A DNA stretch of 64,000 nt from Diphasiastrum complanatum (lineage: Eukaryota > Streptophyta > Lycopodiopsida > Lycopodiales > Lycopodiaceae). The notes below the pieces were generated by a model. The model worked only from the letters and a program-made list of their open reading frames with translations. It was not told the DNA's origin and made no database searches. The DNA lies in the NCBI GenBank assembly GCA_029204225.1, contig CM055095.1:56019790-56083789 (forward strand), read 5' to 3'. This document shows positions 48,901 through 59,439 of the stretch, in pieces. Within the stretch, counting starts at the first letter, position 1; every line of letters starts with the position of its first letter. Both the position numbers and the translations under genes were made by a program.

Positions 48901-51017
48901 AGGATCCAACCTTGTGCCTGAGGAGGTTGCAGATCTTCTGTTGAAGTAATGAAATCACTCTTGAAAGGGTGATCTTCTCCTGGATCGAAATTGCTAGGAC
49001 CCAGTTCTCATTAGGCCTCAGGAAGACTCGATAATAGAGTCATAACAACATTGGTATCTTCAATGACTGAGCCAATTGCAGTCATCTGCTCCATAAGATT
49101 TTGAAAAGTGTTGATGTGGCTCAAAACACTTACTGCTTTAGACATTCTCAGGGTGAAAAATTTCTTCCTCAAATGGAGTTTGGAGGAGACATCCCTGATA
49201 TCGTAGAGTGTTGCTAGGATGTCCCATGCATCCTTAGCAGTCTGAGCAGCTCTTATGTGACTGATTTGATTGTCTTTGATGTTGAGAGTGATCATGGCAA
49301 AAGCCTTGCCATCTTTCAGTCTCCATTTGGTGATAATGGCTGCATCACCTTCAGGCTTAACTTTTGTGCCATCAACGATGTCCCACAGTTCCTTGACTAG
49401 TAGTATGACCTTCATTTTGAGCTTCCAGAGATGCTCCCATCGAGTTTGTCGATAAGAGAAGAACTAGAAGACGAATTCATTCTGGTTGACTGAGATCGTT
49501 GGTAGAAACAACGATTTGAATACTGTTGGCTGCACGTGCTAGAACGATGTCTTGATAAAGACAAGACTTGATAATCCGCAATAGAAATGCAGATTACTGA
49601 ACAGCCCGCTCTGATACCATGTCGGAACGATCCTGAATTTTTTGATCCTCTGCTTAGAAATTCGAGCCTTTTGTTTCTGGGTTTTTCAGGATGCTCATTA
49701 TTGAACGGATTTGAGGCTGAGCATCGAATTCCAACAAGGGGGAGGAGATAGTGAGGGACTGAGAGGCAGGTAGGGAGGCATGTTGGAAAAAGGTCAGGAG
49801 CTTGGAGCAAGGCAATGAGGGTGTCTATGAGGAATGGTGAAGGAAAGGAAGCAAGTAGGGAGGTTGGTGTGACCAAGGGAAGGAAGAAGGTAAGGGAATG
49901 AGGCAGCTGAGATCAAGGGAAGGGGGCTGATGCTCGTGAGGCAAAGCCAGTTGCAGGAGGAAAGTAGGAATTTTGTTTTCAGTTTGCTATTCCAATAGTG
50001 TTGAATGTTGCTCTGAAGCAGCTAAGCTTTAACATGCTTACACATGATCATAGTTTCACCTGGCATCTTACACTGTATCGACATTTTCCCAAGCCTAAAA
50101 GGCATGTACACTGGCTGGCTAGAACCTCCTGCCCATGGATTTGGGCAATTGGTTTCAACTCAATAAAACACTTCAATCAGCAATGCAGCAATACCCTTGC
50201 ATTTGAAGTTTTCCTGAAGTCCTTACAAATGCCAATCTGAGATGAACTTACCGTGTCCCATAGAAAGAACAAACTAGACACCCATCCACTGTCTGTGCAA
50301 TGGAATCACCCATCCACGTCCATTCAGATTCACGCACACATTTTATAGTATGTTCTGTGAGTGATTATTTTCATCCTTGCTTTTATTCTGAACTAATTAG
50401 TAGTTTCATCATTGAAATTTTGCAATGTGCTACCATTTTCTGAGTATATGTCAAGAAAGCTGCAGTGTCCTCTACAATTGCAGACTTTTCATAGCCAGGA
50501 TACAATAGAATGTAGGGTCCTATTGGTATTGACTAGTGGTTACTTGATAATTGATGCAGTGATCTGTGGAAATTTTCAGATTATCTTTTGGCACCTGCTT
50601 TCTAATAAATTTTTACTGATTGCAGCTAAGGCCAGTGTATCCTGTTTCTTAAGGAATGTTGGTTGTCATGCAAATTGTTTCAAAGAAAGTTGTAGGTTTC
50701 GTAGCCATTTAATATCATGTAGCATTACTTCTGCTTCTTTAGAGTTCACATAAATTATCACCTTCTTAAGCACCTCTTCTGTGGTTAATTTTACCCTGGG
50801 TTGGAAGTATATAATATATTTTAGCACTTGACTTTAAGCTCATGGCTGTAAATAACAAATTTTTGTAGGTCACTAACAAGGTTTCATAACATTTTCTGTA
50901 CAGCTTGTCGAGAACCTCAAAGCACTGGAGGTTATTCCGAAGCTCACTCCCAGCATACTAGGAGAAATTGAAGCAGTTGTGCAAACCAAACCAAAGCAGG
51001 CGGATGTCTATCGATAG
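33947..51017 (+). CDS. KAB1: Aldo-keto reductase, voltage-gated K+ channel beta-subunit type (4 coding exons)
   Basis: Coding exons 33947-34510, 45929-46072, 46170-46334 and 50904-51017 all end in phase 0 with GT-AG introns and give 328 aa, the usual length of plant KAB1. Landmarks: [21 protein letters not shown] at the start; [19 protein letters not shown] with catalytic Asp and Tyr; [75 protein letters not shown]; end PKQADVYR. Such proteins are NADPH-binding AKR-fold tetramers that associate with the cytosolic side of Shaker-type K+ channels. I chose ATG 33947 because family similarity starts there. No lesion was seen. Introns are 11,418, 97 and 4,569 bp; the two large ones hold retroelements, all in antisense orientation. 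Confidence 0.95.
34511..35839. other. KAB1 intron 1, left part, no element recognised
   Basis: Begins with the donor GTAAAC after exon 1. AT-rich intronic sequence without recognisable domains up to the gypsy integrase remnant. Confidence 0.6.
35840..36460 (-). pseudogene. gypsy integrase remnant in KAB1 intron 1
   Basis: The minus strand encodes, with stops, [27 protein letters not shown] and SFIATKST, matching the conserved gypsy integrase core (SMDFVTGLP...WVVVDRLTK...F.PTK). A decayed DGQT segment and KIMQDRAQF follow further on. It is truncated at the LTR that starts at 36466, so it belongs to an older element. Confidence 0.7.
36466..37076 (-). mobile_element. 3' LTR of a gypsy (chromovirus-like) element in KAB1 intron 1
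   Basis: On the minus strand it starts TGTCACACGTAC, directly after a polypurine tract (AAGGAGGGAAGGGA, plus 37077-37091), and ends CCCTAACA at 36466. An AATAAAG polyadenylation-like signal lies near 36550 on that strand. The ends TG...CA and the tract support the boundaries. It abuts an older integrase remnant on its left, consistent with nested insertion. Confidence 0.7.
37077..37962 (-). pseudogene. gypsy RNase H to integrase-tail remnant, internally deleted
   Basis: Minus-strand frames give [24 protein letters not shown] (RNase H start, DTDAS-type motif), then [25 protein letters not shown] and [10 protein letters not shown] (RNase H end). Within a few codons follows [21 protein letters not shown] (integrase C-terminus). 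The core integrase is missing, so an internal deletion joined RNase H to the integrase tail. The polypurine tract and LTR follow in the right order. Confidence 0.75.
37963..38405 (-). other. Unassigned retroelement-like junction sequence
   Basis: A short minus-strand frame, [18 protein letters not shown] (near 38120), may be a gag start joined to the RNase H remnant. Support is weak and no primer site was found. Confidence 0.3.
39477..40586 (-). pseudogene. RT and RNase H remnants of the complete copia element
   Basis: The frame 40586-40239 has [11 protein letters not shown] and [12 protein letters not shown], where the catalytic YVDD is YVND. The frame 40223-39813 has [29 protein letters not shown] and [23 protein letters not shown] (RNase H entry). 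The remainder to 39477 is shifted. The Asp-to-Asn change and the frameshifts indicate that this copy is inactive. Confidence 0.85.
41039..42345 (-). pseudogene. protease remnant and integrase of the complete copia element
   Basis: The frame 41788-41039 carries [13 protein letters not shown] (HHCC finger), [14 protein letters not shown] and the integrase core [28 protein letters not shown] and [10 protein letters not shown]; the final R-R replaces the usual D-x-GGE-like residues before Glu. The protease segment upstream is spread over shifted frames (41602-42345). Integrase would insert the cDNA; this copy is damaged. Confidence 0.8.
42176..42688 (-). pseudogene. gag of the complete copia element (C-terminal half)
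   Basis: An open frame with [22 protein letters not shown], a Gly/Lys-rich linker and a zinc knuckle [16 protein letters not shown] whose spacing is one base-triplet longer before His than the standard CX4H. The upstream Gag half (to about 43100) is broken by stops. It packages element RNA in intact relatives. Confidence 0.75.
44801..45928. other. KAB1 intron 1, right part, no element boundary resolved
   Basis: May hold the 5' LTR of the older copia element, but no primer site or TG/CA pair could be fixed. It ends in the acceptor TTTGACAG before exon 2. Confidence 0.45.
46335..47589. other. KAB1 intron 3, left part, no element recognised
   Basis: Begins with the donor GTATCT. AT-rich sequence with a TCATCA-rich patch near 47158; no recognisable domain. 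Confidence 0.5.
47590..49990 (-). mobile_element. Third copia element, truncated, in KAB1 intron 3
   Basis: On the minus strand a primer site TGGTATCAGAGCGGGC (49604-49619) follows an LTR end TGTCGGAACG... (plus 49620 onwards). Then come gag (49415-49011: [34 protein letters not shown]), zinc knuckle and protease (48958-48410: [30 protein letters not shown]) and part of integrase (47967-47659: [34 protein letters not shown]). The element breaks off at the start of RT near 47590. The outer end of the LTR is uncertain. Confidence 0.8.
49991..50903. other. KAB1 intron 3, right part
   Basis: Intronic sequence without recognisable coding content, ending in TGTACAG before exon 4. Confidence 0.5.
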
Positions 51018-51423
51018 AATTTTACCTGCTTGCTCACCTGTTGGGCCTGGTGATTTTAGCGTTGTGTTGAAAGTTCAGGACACTTCAATTTGAAGCTTAT
51101 TCAGGGGTTGTGGTTTATAGTTCTTGTCGACAAGGAAAAGTTAGTATTCGTGAATATAATTAGAGTTACATTGTTTGTGAAACTTTTTTTCACAAGGGTG
51201 ATGTGTGGAATTTGTAATGCAAGAAAATCTATCTTGTTGGCATTTATGTTTGAAAGTAATTGATTTATTTTTTTACTACGATATGAGCAAACCAGTCATG
51301 GAACTACTCCATTTAATATGTAAGCCTTGTATGGCATGTATAGAGCACTAGTTCTCTACATAAATTGCCTCTTAATCCTTTATACAAGACGAGTTGAATG
51401 GAACTCCTTGGCAGTTACCAATG

Positions 51424-51487
51424 TTGCAGCGGATCGCGATCCGCTGCAAAATCGTTCCAGAAGATCCGCTGCAAAATCGTTCCAGAA
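51424..51487. repeat. 26-nt perfect palindrome overlapping a 25-bp direct repeat
   Basis: Positions 51424-51449 are a perfect palindrome centred on GGATCGCGATCC. The 25-base unit beginning GATCCGCTGCAAAATC occurs twice, head to tail, at 51438-51462 and 51463-51487, with no mismatch. Confidence 0.95.
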
Positions 51488-52819
51488 CGTCAGTGATCAA
51501 CGACCTGGATAACCAATTTTTATTTTGTTTTGGTGGAAAAAGACTAATGGCCAATTTTTTCTTTTTTGATAGTAGTAAGTATCAAATGAACTCGGAAATT
51601 ATCATGAATGCATTAGAAGAACAACGTATTGATAACTGGAAAAGAGGCAAAATAACATTGCATAGAGAATAGAGCCATATTGATCCGGTTAAAAAAAGAT
51701 AGAGATACTATTGGCACTGTATAATGTACTCGTATTTTGTTGAGCACGTTGAGTTGACTCACGTTTTTGTCACAAGCTTTGAGATGGGTGCTTATGCTTC
51801 ATAATTGTTGTCGGCTTGCTGTCATTCAATACGGTTCCATGTGATTTCATTTCACATAATACAGAAATAGAGATGTTCAATAAAGAATCACTTAATGGCC
51901 CAAATTGGACTGCTCTCCTTTTGGAACTCCGAACAAACTAGGTAAGTGAATTGATCTTGAAAACACCTTTAATCTGATACCCATATTGGCACCCCAAAGA
52001 ATAACAAAAACAAAAAAATCTGCGTTTCGGAACAAATTGTGCAAACATTGGGAGTTACTATGCACCATATTTACATTGATTGTAGTAGGCCTGCATATAG
52101 CAATATTGTCGAACCAAGTTGCTGCATATCCAATTGTGGCCAGGCACTAAAAGTCTCAATATGCAACCTTACAGTAAACTCTTTAGTGTGCCCGCTATTA
52201 AGTTACTATTGCCCAAAATAATAGTCCTATTGGGGCCCTTAAGTTGCCTCACCATGGCTCCAAAAACCACATCGGATTAACAAGGAGTTCAGTCTATAGA
52301 TGATAAAACTTGTGCATGCACCAGTTTCTTATACTCCAACTCCTTTAAGTTTTGGGGAACTTTGGCCCATTGACTTATTGCCCCGTAAAATCCATTGGGC
52401 TTGCAACATGAACTTGTCATTGAAGGTCTGGAATCTTGGAAAATGGATCAAAAGTTTTAAAGTTCTTCATCATTGATGTAGATACGAACACATTCAAACC
52501 ATAGCATAATAACATAATTCCAGCATAACATTGTTGAAGGAATGACAAGTCTTTAAGCAAGAGAATCATCATTCCTTCAACGATTCTCTAAGCAAGAGCA
52601 CATTACAAGTGAAACTGAACTTAGCTGCATGACCTCTACAAGTAACTTTGCTTCATTGGGGGGTCGGCATTTAGCGAGTAAATTTTTATGAGTTTAGTGA
52701 GTTTTTTACTTGAATTATGCTCATCATGCCAATCTCAAGTTATCATATCAAATATCTATTCTTAGTGTTACAAACGACACTTTTTGTATGGTCCACCAAC
52801 TCAACCAATAAGTATAAGG

Positions 52820-52843
52820 GAAGGCCCCCATCTGGGGGCCTTC
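52820..52843. repeat. GC-rich hairpin (11-bp perfect stem, 2-base loop)
   Basis: GAAGGCCCCCA pairs with TGGGGGCCTTC across TC. More G+C-rich palindromic text (GGCGCCTCCCTGGCGC) follows to about 52865, in otherwise AT-rich DNA. Confidence 0.9.
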
Positions 52844-53339
52844 TACGATGGGCGCCTCCCTGGCGCGGAAGGCCTCGATAAGGACCTTCCCCCTGTGTAA
52901 TAACCAAAAGGTTTTTCCTTTCTTTTTTTAATTTTTAGAAATTTTAAGGCCATCATCAGTCTCATTTTTAAATATAATAAATATGGAGGTTTGTGACTAT
53001 CCAAAAATAGCAAGTCTCAAATTTATATATATGTCCAACTTTTCAAAATAATAACAAATTCATTATGTGACTTTCCAAGAATAGCAATTAAACCTTACAA
53101 GATTGTAAGGTAGTTATGAGAATTTCTGGAAATAGCAAATGTACCTTATAGGTTGTAAGGTATTTATTAGTCATATATTTTATAAATAATAATTTCAAGT
53201 GTAACATTATTCCATTTAAGGCGTTCTCCAAATACATTGTGAAAAAATCTTGAGGTTGTTACTTATTTTTATTGGGAGAGTGTTATAAACACACGTGTCC
53301 ATATGATGGCCATTACATGCATCACTAGTACATACCATA

Positions 53340-53391
53340 TTGGCATCATTACTTTTATGTTACTTTTATTGGCATCATTACTTTTATGTTA
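53340..53391. repeat. Short direct repeat, 29-bp period
   Basis: TTGGCATCATTACTTTTATG occurs at 53340 and again at 53369, separated by TTACTTTTA. Confidence 0.9.
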
Positions 53392-54728
53392 ATAGTCCCA
53401 TGGTATTTAATATTATTATTAGTGTACACACACCTTCCATGGTGTGTGATTACAGAGCTGTAGATCTTCTTCTCATTGCAAGGTGTCCCATGAGATTGCT
53501 ATCTTAGATTAGGAAAGAGCAAAAATGTCACTTGTTGAAATAGAAGGAATTTGAAGCTTGTTTCTCTTGCTTTGGTTGATCTCACGACCATGTGTAAGCA
53601 AATATGACTTTTTTTATGTGAGCCTTTGTGTGGCAGGGAAAGCTATATATTCCTTTCTTTTCTAATTTGTCAAATGTTTGACACATAATACCCATTCTTT
53701 TTGGTAATCTAAATAGTTGTTGTAAGTATTGTAATTCTTTTGGGATATCGATGCTTTTGTGTTGGCTTCATCACCTCAAAAATAAAAATATAAGGAATAA
53801 AAGAGTCTTGGTTTGGTTGACTCTAGATTGTGCATTTACAATCATGACATTTCTAATCTCTATCATCTGTGAATTGTTGACGTATGTTGGGGTTTCATTG
53901 ATGGAAAAATCTCAACACATATGCTTAAATATTTTAAAAATGATCACCATGGATTGTAAATATAAAGATTGATAAATCATAAAAAGAAAGATACATAGAT
54001 AGAGAGTGTCACATGACGAAGGTGGCAATTGATGTAGCAAGAGAATCTTTGAAGATGTATTTAGAAAGAGGCACTTTGGTGACTACTTTATAAACAAGTA
54101 GCATTTGGTTATCCTAGTTTGAGGCAATTCTTTTATCCTTAAATTTGTGTGTTGATATGAATAAGCTAAAAAAAATTTCAAGTCATCTATAGTCATACAT
54201 AGCTAGACATTCAAACTATATTTCCTATTTGTTTATAAGGAAATTTGTTAGGATTTAAACCACATCCAGCCCGTAGTTGTTTGCTACATTCTTGTAATCA
54301 CATGACACCTATCAATCATTGCATGCCAAACGTCTACCTTATGCTTTAAATGTACATGTTCCCTTGGACTATAATGTAATCCATTGATTGACGAGAATTT
54401 TAAGGTATTTCTTTGCTTTAGTATGTGCAAGTATCTCTAGTAAAATGTAATTTCATTTAGTGTGACTCATTACATACGAGTAATAAGCAATCATTGTGAT
54501 ATTAGTTCATAATTCTAGTCATTGTTTGATATGGACTACTAATTAACTCATTGATTCTTTTGCAGGTCTTAGACAAAATGTCACTAGTACTTGGCACAAA
54601 ATGAAATTAGCTCCGCACTTCAATATCAAATCCATTGGGAAAAATATTCAAGGCATACGAAGATTCTTCTGATGTAAAGCTGGTGTTGGACAAAGGAGTT
54701 TCACCTTCATAATTGTCACGACTCCAGG

Positions 54729-56730
54729 TTATGATTTGTTCTGCTGGCTTACCTTGGTTATTGGTCTCACATCACTCGCGTCAGTTCGCACGACGTAAGG
54801 TATATCAGGATTCACGATCTGTAAAATAGTAGCTGAAGCAACCGTTTGCTTGAGTTTCTCACAACATTGGTTCAATTCATCATTCCACTCAATAGGCTCA
54901 CTAGGTTGACCTCTCTTTTTCTTTTCATTAACTTTGCCTTTAGTCAAATTATTTAAAGGTGCTGCCACTTTTGCATAATCTTCAATTGACTTACGAAAGA
55001 AAATTGTAAAACCGAAAAAAGATTTAACTTCTCTAACCGTCTTCGGTATCGGCCACTCAAGCACTGTCTTGACCTTGCTCTCGTCAATCTCCAACCCACT
55101 ACAGGTGACCTTATGACCGAGGTACAATAACTCATGCTTAAAGAACTCACATCTAGATTCCTTAGCATAAAGTTTCTCTCGTCTGAGAATATCTAAGACA
55201 GTCTTAAGATGACTCAAATGCTCCTTAAGTGTCCTACTGTAGATGAGAATGTCATCTAAGAATACCACCACACACTTCCCTAGACATGGACGAAAAAGAT
55301 GGAATGTAGCTAATGCATTAATCAACCCAAAAGAAAGCACGAGACATTCATAATGACCGAATCTCGTCCGAAAACTAGTCATTTGCACATCATTTGAATG
55401 AATCCTAATCTGATAATATCTGGTTCTAAGATCTATCTTTGTGAAGTATTAGCTCCACCTAATCGATCTACCAGATCATCCATACGAGGCAAAGGATATT
55501 TATTTTTAATAGTTCCCCTTGTAGTCCACACACAACTTGAAGCCGCCATCTTTCTTCGATTTAAGAAGAGCACGAGCACCCCAAGGTGACTTACTTGGCT
55601 AAATATGACCCATCTTTAAATAATTTTCAGTTTGCTTACTAATCTCTATCTCTTCCTCCTGAGAGAACCTATAAGGTTGTCTAGAGATAGGGTGACTACC
55701 TGGAATTAACTCTATCTTATGGTCTACCAATCTAGATGGCGGTATACCACGAGGTAATTCTTCTGGAAATACATCTTTAAATTCAAACAGTATCTTATTC
55801 TTCTCAATTTGCTCATGATCTAAGTCTACAGAGTTAAGAATCTTTGACAATTCACAACTATTTAGATGCATTTCAGATAAATCCAAAATTGGCTTAGCAA
55901 ATAAAGAATAAGCTTCATACTGCGAATCAATGTTGGAGGGTTTGTGGATCCCAAGGCAACCCTAACCCTAGTTAATAAGTGAGAGGGATTTGGCACCCTG
56001 CGTGTGTAAGTTCAACCCAATTAGAATGTTAATAAAAGGACTTTAGGCCTTTTTGCAGGACTTTTAATGTCGCAGGGCCTAAATGTCAAGTTAGTGAATA
56101 AAGTTGAGTTTCCCTCCAATTTTGATGGTTCCCACACTGTTTTAAATTTGAATAAAAAGAGAGGCAAGACTGGACCAATAGGATTCAGAGGCCAGGCTCC
56201 TCCTCTCTACTATAAAAAGGGACCAACTCGAGTTGCTCCTAATGTTCATTTCCTCATTTCAATAAAGCAGATTGATTCTCTTTAGAAATGGATTGATGAA
56301 TGTCCTTGCTCTTTCTCTCTTCTCCTCCATTTCTCATGCTTTCTTTGGATTTTGCTAATTGTTGGATCTGATCATTATTGGGATTGCTATTTCTTATGCT
56401 TTTTGTGAGAGAGAAAAGGAGAGAGAGAAGAGTAAGTTTCTATCATTGTTGTGGATTTAGGGTTAATGGATGTAGTGTTAATGCTTAGTGTTAATGGATG
56501 TTAGTGTTAGATCCTCCATTCATGTTGAAATATGAACTATACTATTGCTCTCATGGGAACGAACCTACGCGTGACAACTAACTCCGTCTCTTTGATGCTA
56601 GATTGACTAGATCTTGGATTCAGATTAGGCAAGGAAACAAACCCACTACAATCAAATAATACGATTTGCAATAAAGCAAAGTGTAGAAAGTGCATTTCTA
56701 TAGCTTGTTGGCCAGCGGCCAGTTCCATAC
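54729..56730 (-). pseudogene. gypsy pol remnant (RT and start of RNase H), split by a solo LTR
   Basis: The minus strand from about 56728 has a short frame ending at the LTR insertion, and the frame resumes at 55925. The frame 55886-55599 holds GIPPSRLVDHKIELIPGSHP and PYRFSQEE, the conserved gypsy RT entry. A decayed part (55598-55389) follows. The frame 55388-54729 holds TRFGHYECLVLSFGL, CVVVFLDDILIYS (catalytic DD present), YLGHKVTCSGLEID and VVRTDASD (RNase H start), then ends abruptly. A few codons are missing before GKCVVVFLDD. No LTR of its own is visible. Confidence 0.85.
55931..56650 (+). mobile_element. Solo LTR with 5-bp target-site duplication
   Basis: Starts TGTTGGAGGGTTTGTGGATC, ends ACCCACTACA and is flanked on both sides by ATCAA (55926-55930 and 56651-56655). 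It carries CCAAT (56174-56178), TATAAAAAGG (56211-56220) and an AATAAAG signal near 56262. No internal element sequence is present, so it is the product of LTR-LTR recombination. It belongs to the same family as the LTR at 21419-22225. Confidence 0.95.
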
Positions 56731-57176
56731 CTGAAAAATCATTTATCGAATTGTCAATGCTTGATTTGAGAGCTTGTAGTCCAGCGCTCCACAGTAGGAT
56801 TCAAGCCTACTTGCTTTTCACAATGAGTTCTTTGCAAGAGAGACGAATATTGGAGGAGGAAGAAGAAGAGAAGATGCATGAAGAAGAATGAGGGTGGGAG
56901 TCCATCGCGGCCCCACTCTCACATATATACTTTTTTTCACTTCCTTAGAGGCACAAGCAAGTTTGAATGCACATCATTAGATTAAGAGACCTAATAGCTG
57001 ATGAATCTCAACCGTGGAACCATGTTGCTTGAGGTAAAAGTTTTGAATTCACTTCATACCTTTTACATGGGTGTTTCATAATTTCAAGTGTATTCCAAAC
57101 ACTTCGGTGCACTTGTCGGAGTAAGAAGGAGAGTTTCTAACACGGATTAGCATAGTCGAATGGAGTCCATGGGGGG

Positions 57177-57179
<3 letters not shown>

Positions 57180-57267
<88 letters not shown>
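57180..57267. repeat. (GA)n microsatellite
   Basis: About 88 bases of GA dinucleotide preceded by a G run. The Leu-Ser frame on the minus strand across it is an artefact. Confidence 0.98.
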
Positions 57268-57268
<1 letters not shown>

Positions 57269-57712
57269 ATAGTTTATCCATTTTGTTAACATAAGAGGAG
57301 TCGCTTTGAGTTGACACCTTTGCTTTTGTTTGAACTTAGACTATATAAGATAGATATTCGTTTGTTTTAAACTATCTCAAATCTCATGACTACAACATAT
57401 TGTATTTCTTATGCACAAGTATACAACGTTAGCCTAGCCTACATCATTATGGTCGAAACTTCACTTTACCCTACAACTTGTCCTTGTCTTTGACTAAAAA
57501 GTAGCTACTTGGCAACTCCAAATAGATATTTCTAATGCATAAATTGTCTATCATGTACTTGAATAAATAAACAATGTATTATAATCTACTCTTATTGTAA
57601 TCAACACTCAAGGTAGTCATGAATTTGAAATCATGGCAGATGAGGGCATATTATCATAACAACTTTCAATGTGAGGTTTCTTATAACTAATTTTTTTTTG
57701 TCTTTACTTTAC

Positions 57713-57752
57713 TTTTTTTTTTTTTTTTTTTTGGGGGGGGGGGGGGGGGGGG
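57713..57752. repeat. Adjacent homopolymers T20 and G20
   Basis: A run of about 20 T passes directly into a run of about 20 G, followed by AGGGG. Confidence 0.95.
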
Positions 57753-59439
57753 AGGGGTTGTGTGGGAAGGGGCAAAATCAAAATGGATTTCTATGAAAAG
57801 AAAGGTGGTTGTGACGGCTTAGAAAATGCAGGCATGCTCCACCACCAACTAACGACGTCTCACTCACTTGTGCTACATTTGGAATCTCTATTTTGACCAC
57901 CCTGCCTGCACAAATGTAACCAATGCTCCAGACTCAATGGTAACTCACTTTAGCACATGGCATATGGAACCACCAACGATGGGCATGTTGCAACATACAT
58001 CATACTATTCCCTTGCGTGGGGCCCCGCCTAGAGGGTGGGGTGGGAGAAGTATGTGTGTATTTTGTCAGCTTTGGGCAAACTCTCTCCAAAACGTCCATG
58101 TCCAAGTGCTACCATGTCCTTTCTGTCCCTAGTAGCTAGCTATTTCCACGACTCCACAAACTAGACCGGTGCTCATAAAACCTTTATTTTTTTAACCTTA
58201 TAAAAAAACGATCATGCATTTAACTTATAAAATATTTCTCTTTAGAAAATACCAAAAAATTTGTTAAGTTGATTTTAAATTCATAAGATAACTTGTCATC
58301 TTTTTGAAGACTTTGTGAAATATTACTTAGTAGAATTCTCGTTTTGACCCTCTCATACTTCTAATAAACTGATGAGTTGATTTTAAATCCGTAAAATCAC
58401 TTATCGTCTTTTTGAAGACTTTGGTGAAGTATTATTTAGCAGAATTCTCATTATGGGTTTCATAAAACATCTCATTATGCAAGAACTAGTAATATTACAA
58501 AATGTGCCAAGTCTATGCCATTATGGCAAATAAGATTGTGGGTCATTTGTCTCTTGCCCTGAGGGGCTCAACCTGACTTTGCCAACATTCTTAGTTGCCA
58601 TAATGCAAAGATAAGGTACAATAGCACACTACATAAGCATGTTGTGTGAGCTCTCGACCCAACTTTGCCAACAATCTTACCTACTAAAAAACAACTACAT
58701 GTTCCAATTATTGATATCAATCTATTGTATATACTACATTCATGTACTTAAACAAGCAAACTTATATATTCGACTACTTCATGATGCTTGAATATTCTTA
58801 GAAAGCATAATTTGATAAGAATTCTACAACAATAAATACATATTTATTCCATTTAAACTGAGCCATATATAAAACCTTGAAATTAAAAGTTGAAATGTTG
58901 GCCAATTTTAACGATTGGCTTGTTTTATTTTTTGGAGATTTATGAGCATGGGACCAATTCAAGGTATATTGTTTACTCACATATCTAAATTATTGCCTTT
59001 TTTTGAGCTACATATAATCCCCGGTTACAGGTATGTGAAAACTTTCTATATTGACTTACTCGCGAGTTATGAATATTTGCAAACATCTTAATGCTTGGAT
59101 GTTATCTACAGGGTATAAGGTTGGTTATCAATACATATCAACAATTATTAGCCAACCATATACTCACAATTATTTGTAGCGATTAATTCTTTAAGGAAAA
59201 TATACTTTTTGAGTGTTGATATTCACTGTTCATTTCTAGACTTACGTAATATTACCCAACACCAGATTGAACCTCTAAGGCCATGGTTGTTGATCTATCC
59301 ATTATAGTTTCACAAGTGAAACCATTTTGCACTAAATGGTTAAGATGTCACCGCCATGTCGTTTACCAATATGTGCTCCTTAGGAGATACGATATCGTTG
59401 ACTTGCTAGGCTTAATATAAGAGTAACTTACAGTATGAA

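Larger units (their letters stand above)
51018..54728. other. Intergenic, no gene recognised
   Basis: Holds the KAB1 3' UTR at its left end, a 26-base palindrome and duplication at 51424-51487, a GC-rich hairpin at 52820-52843 and a 29-bp direct repeat at 53340-53391. No domain-bearing frame was found. Confidence 0.55.

Noticed and set aside
57076-57270. Open frame of Leu-Ser repeats on the minus strand
   Set aside because: A pure GA microsatellite read-through.
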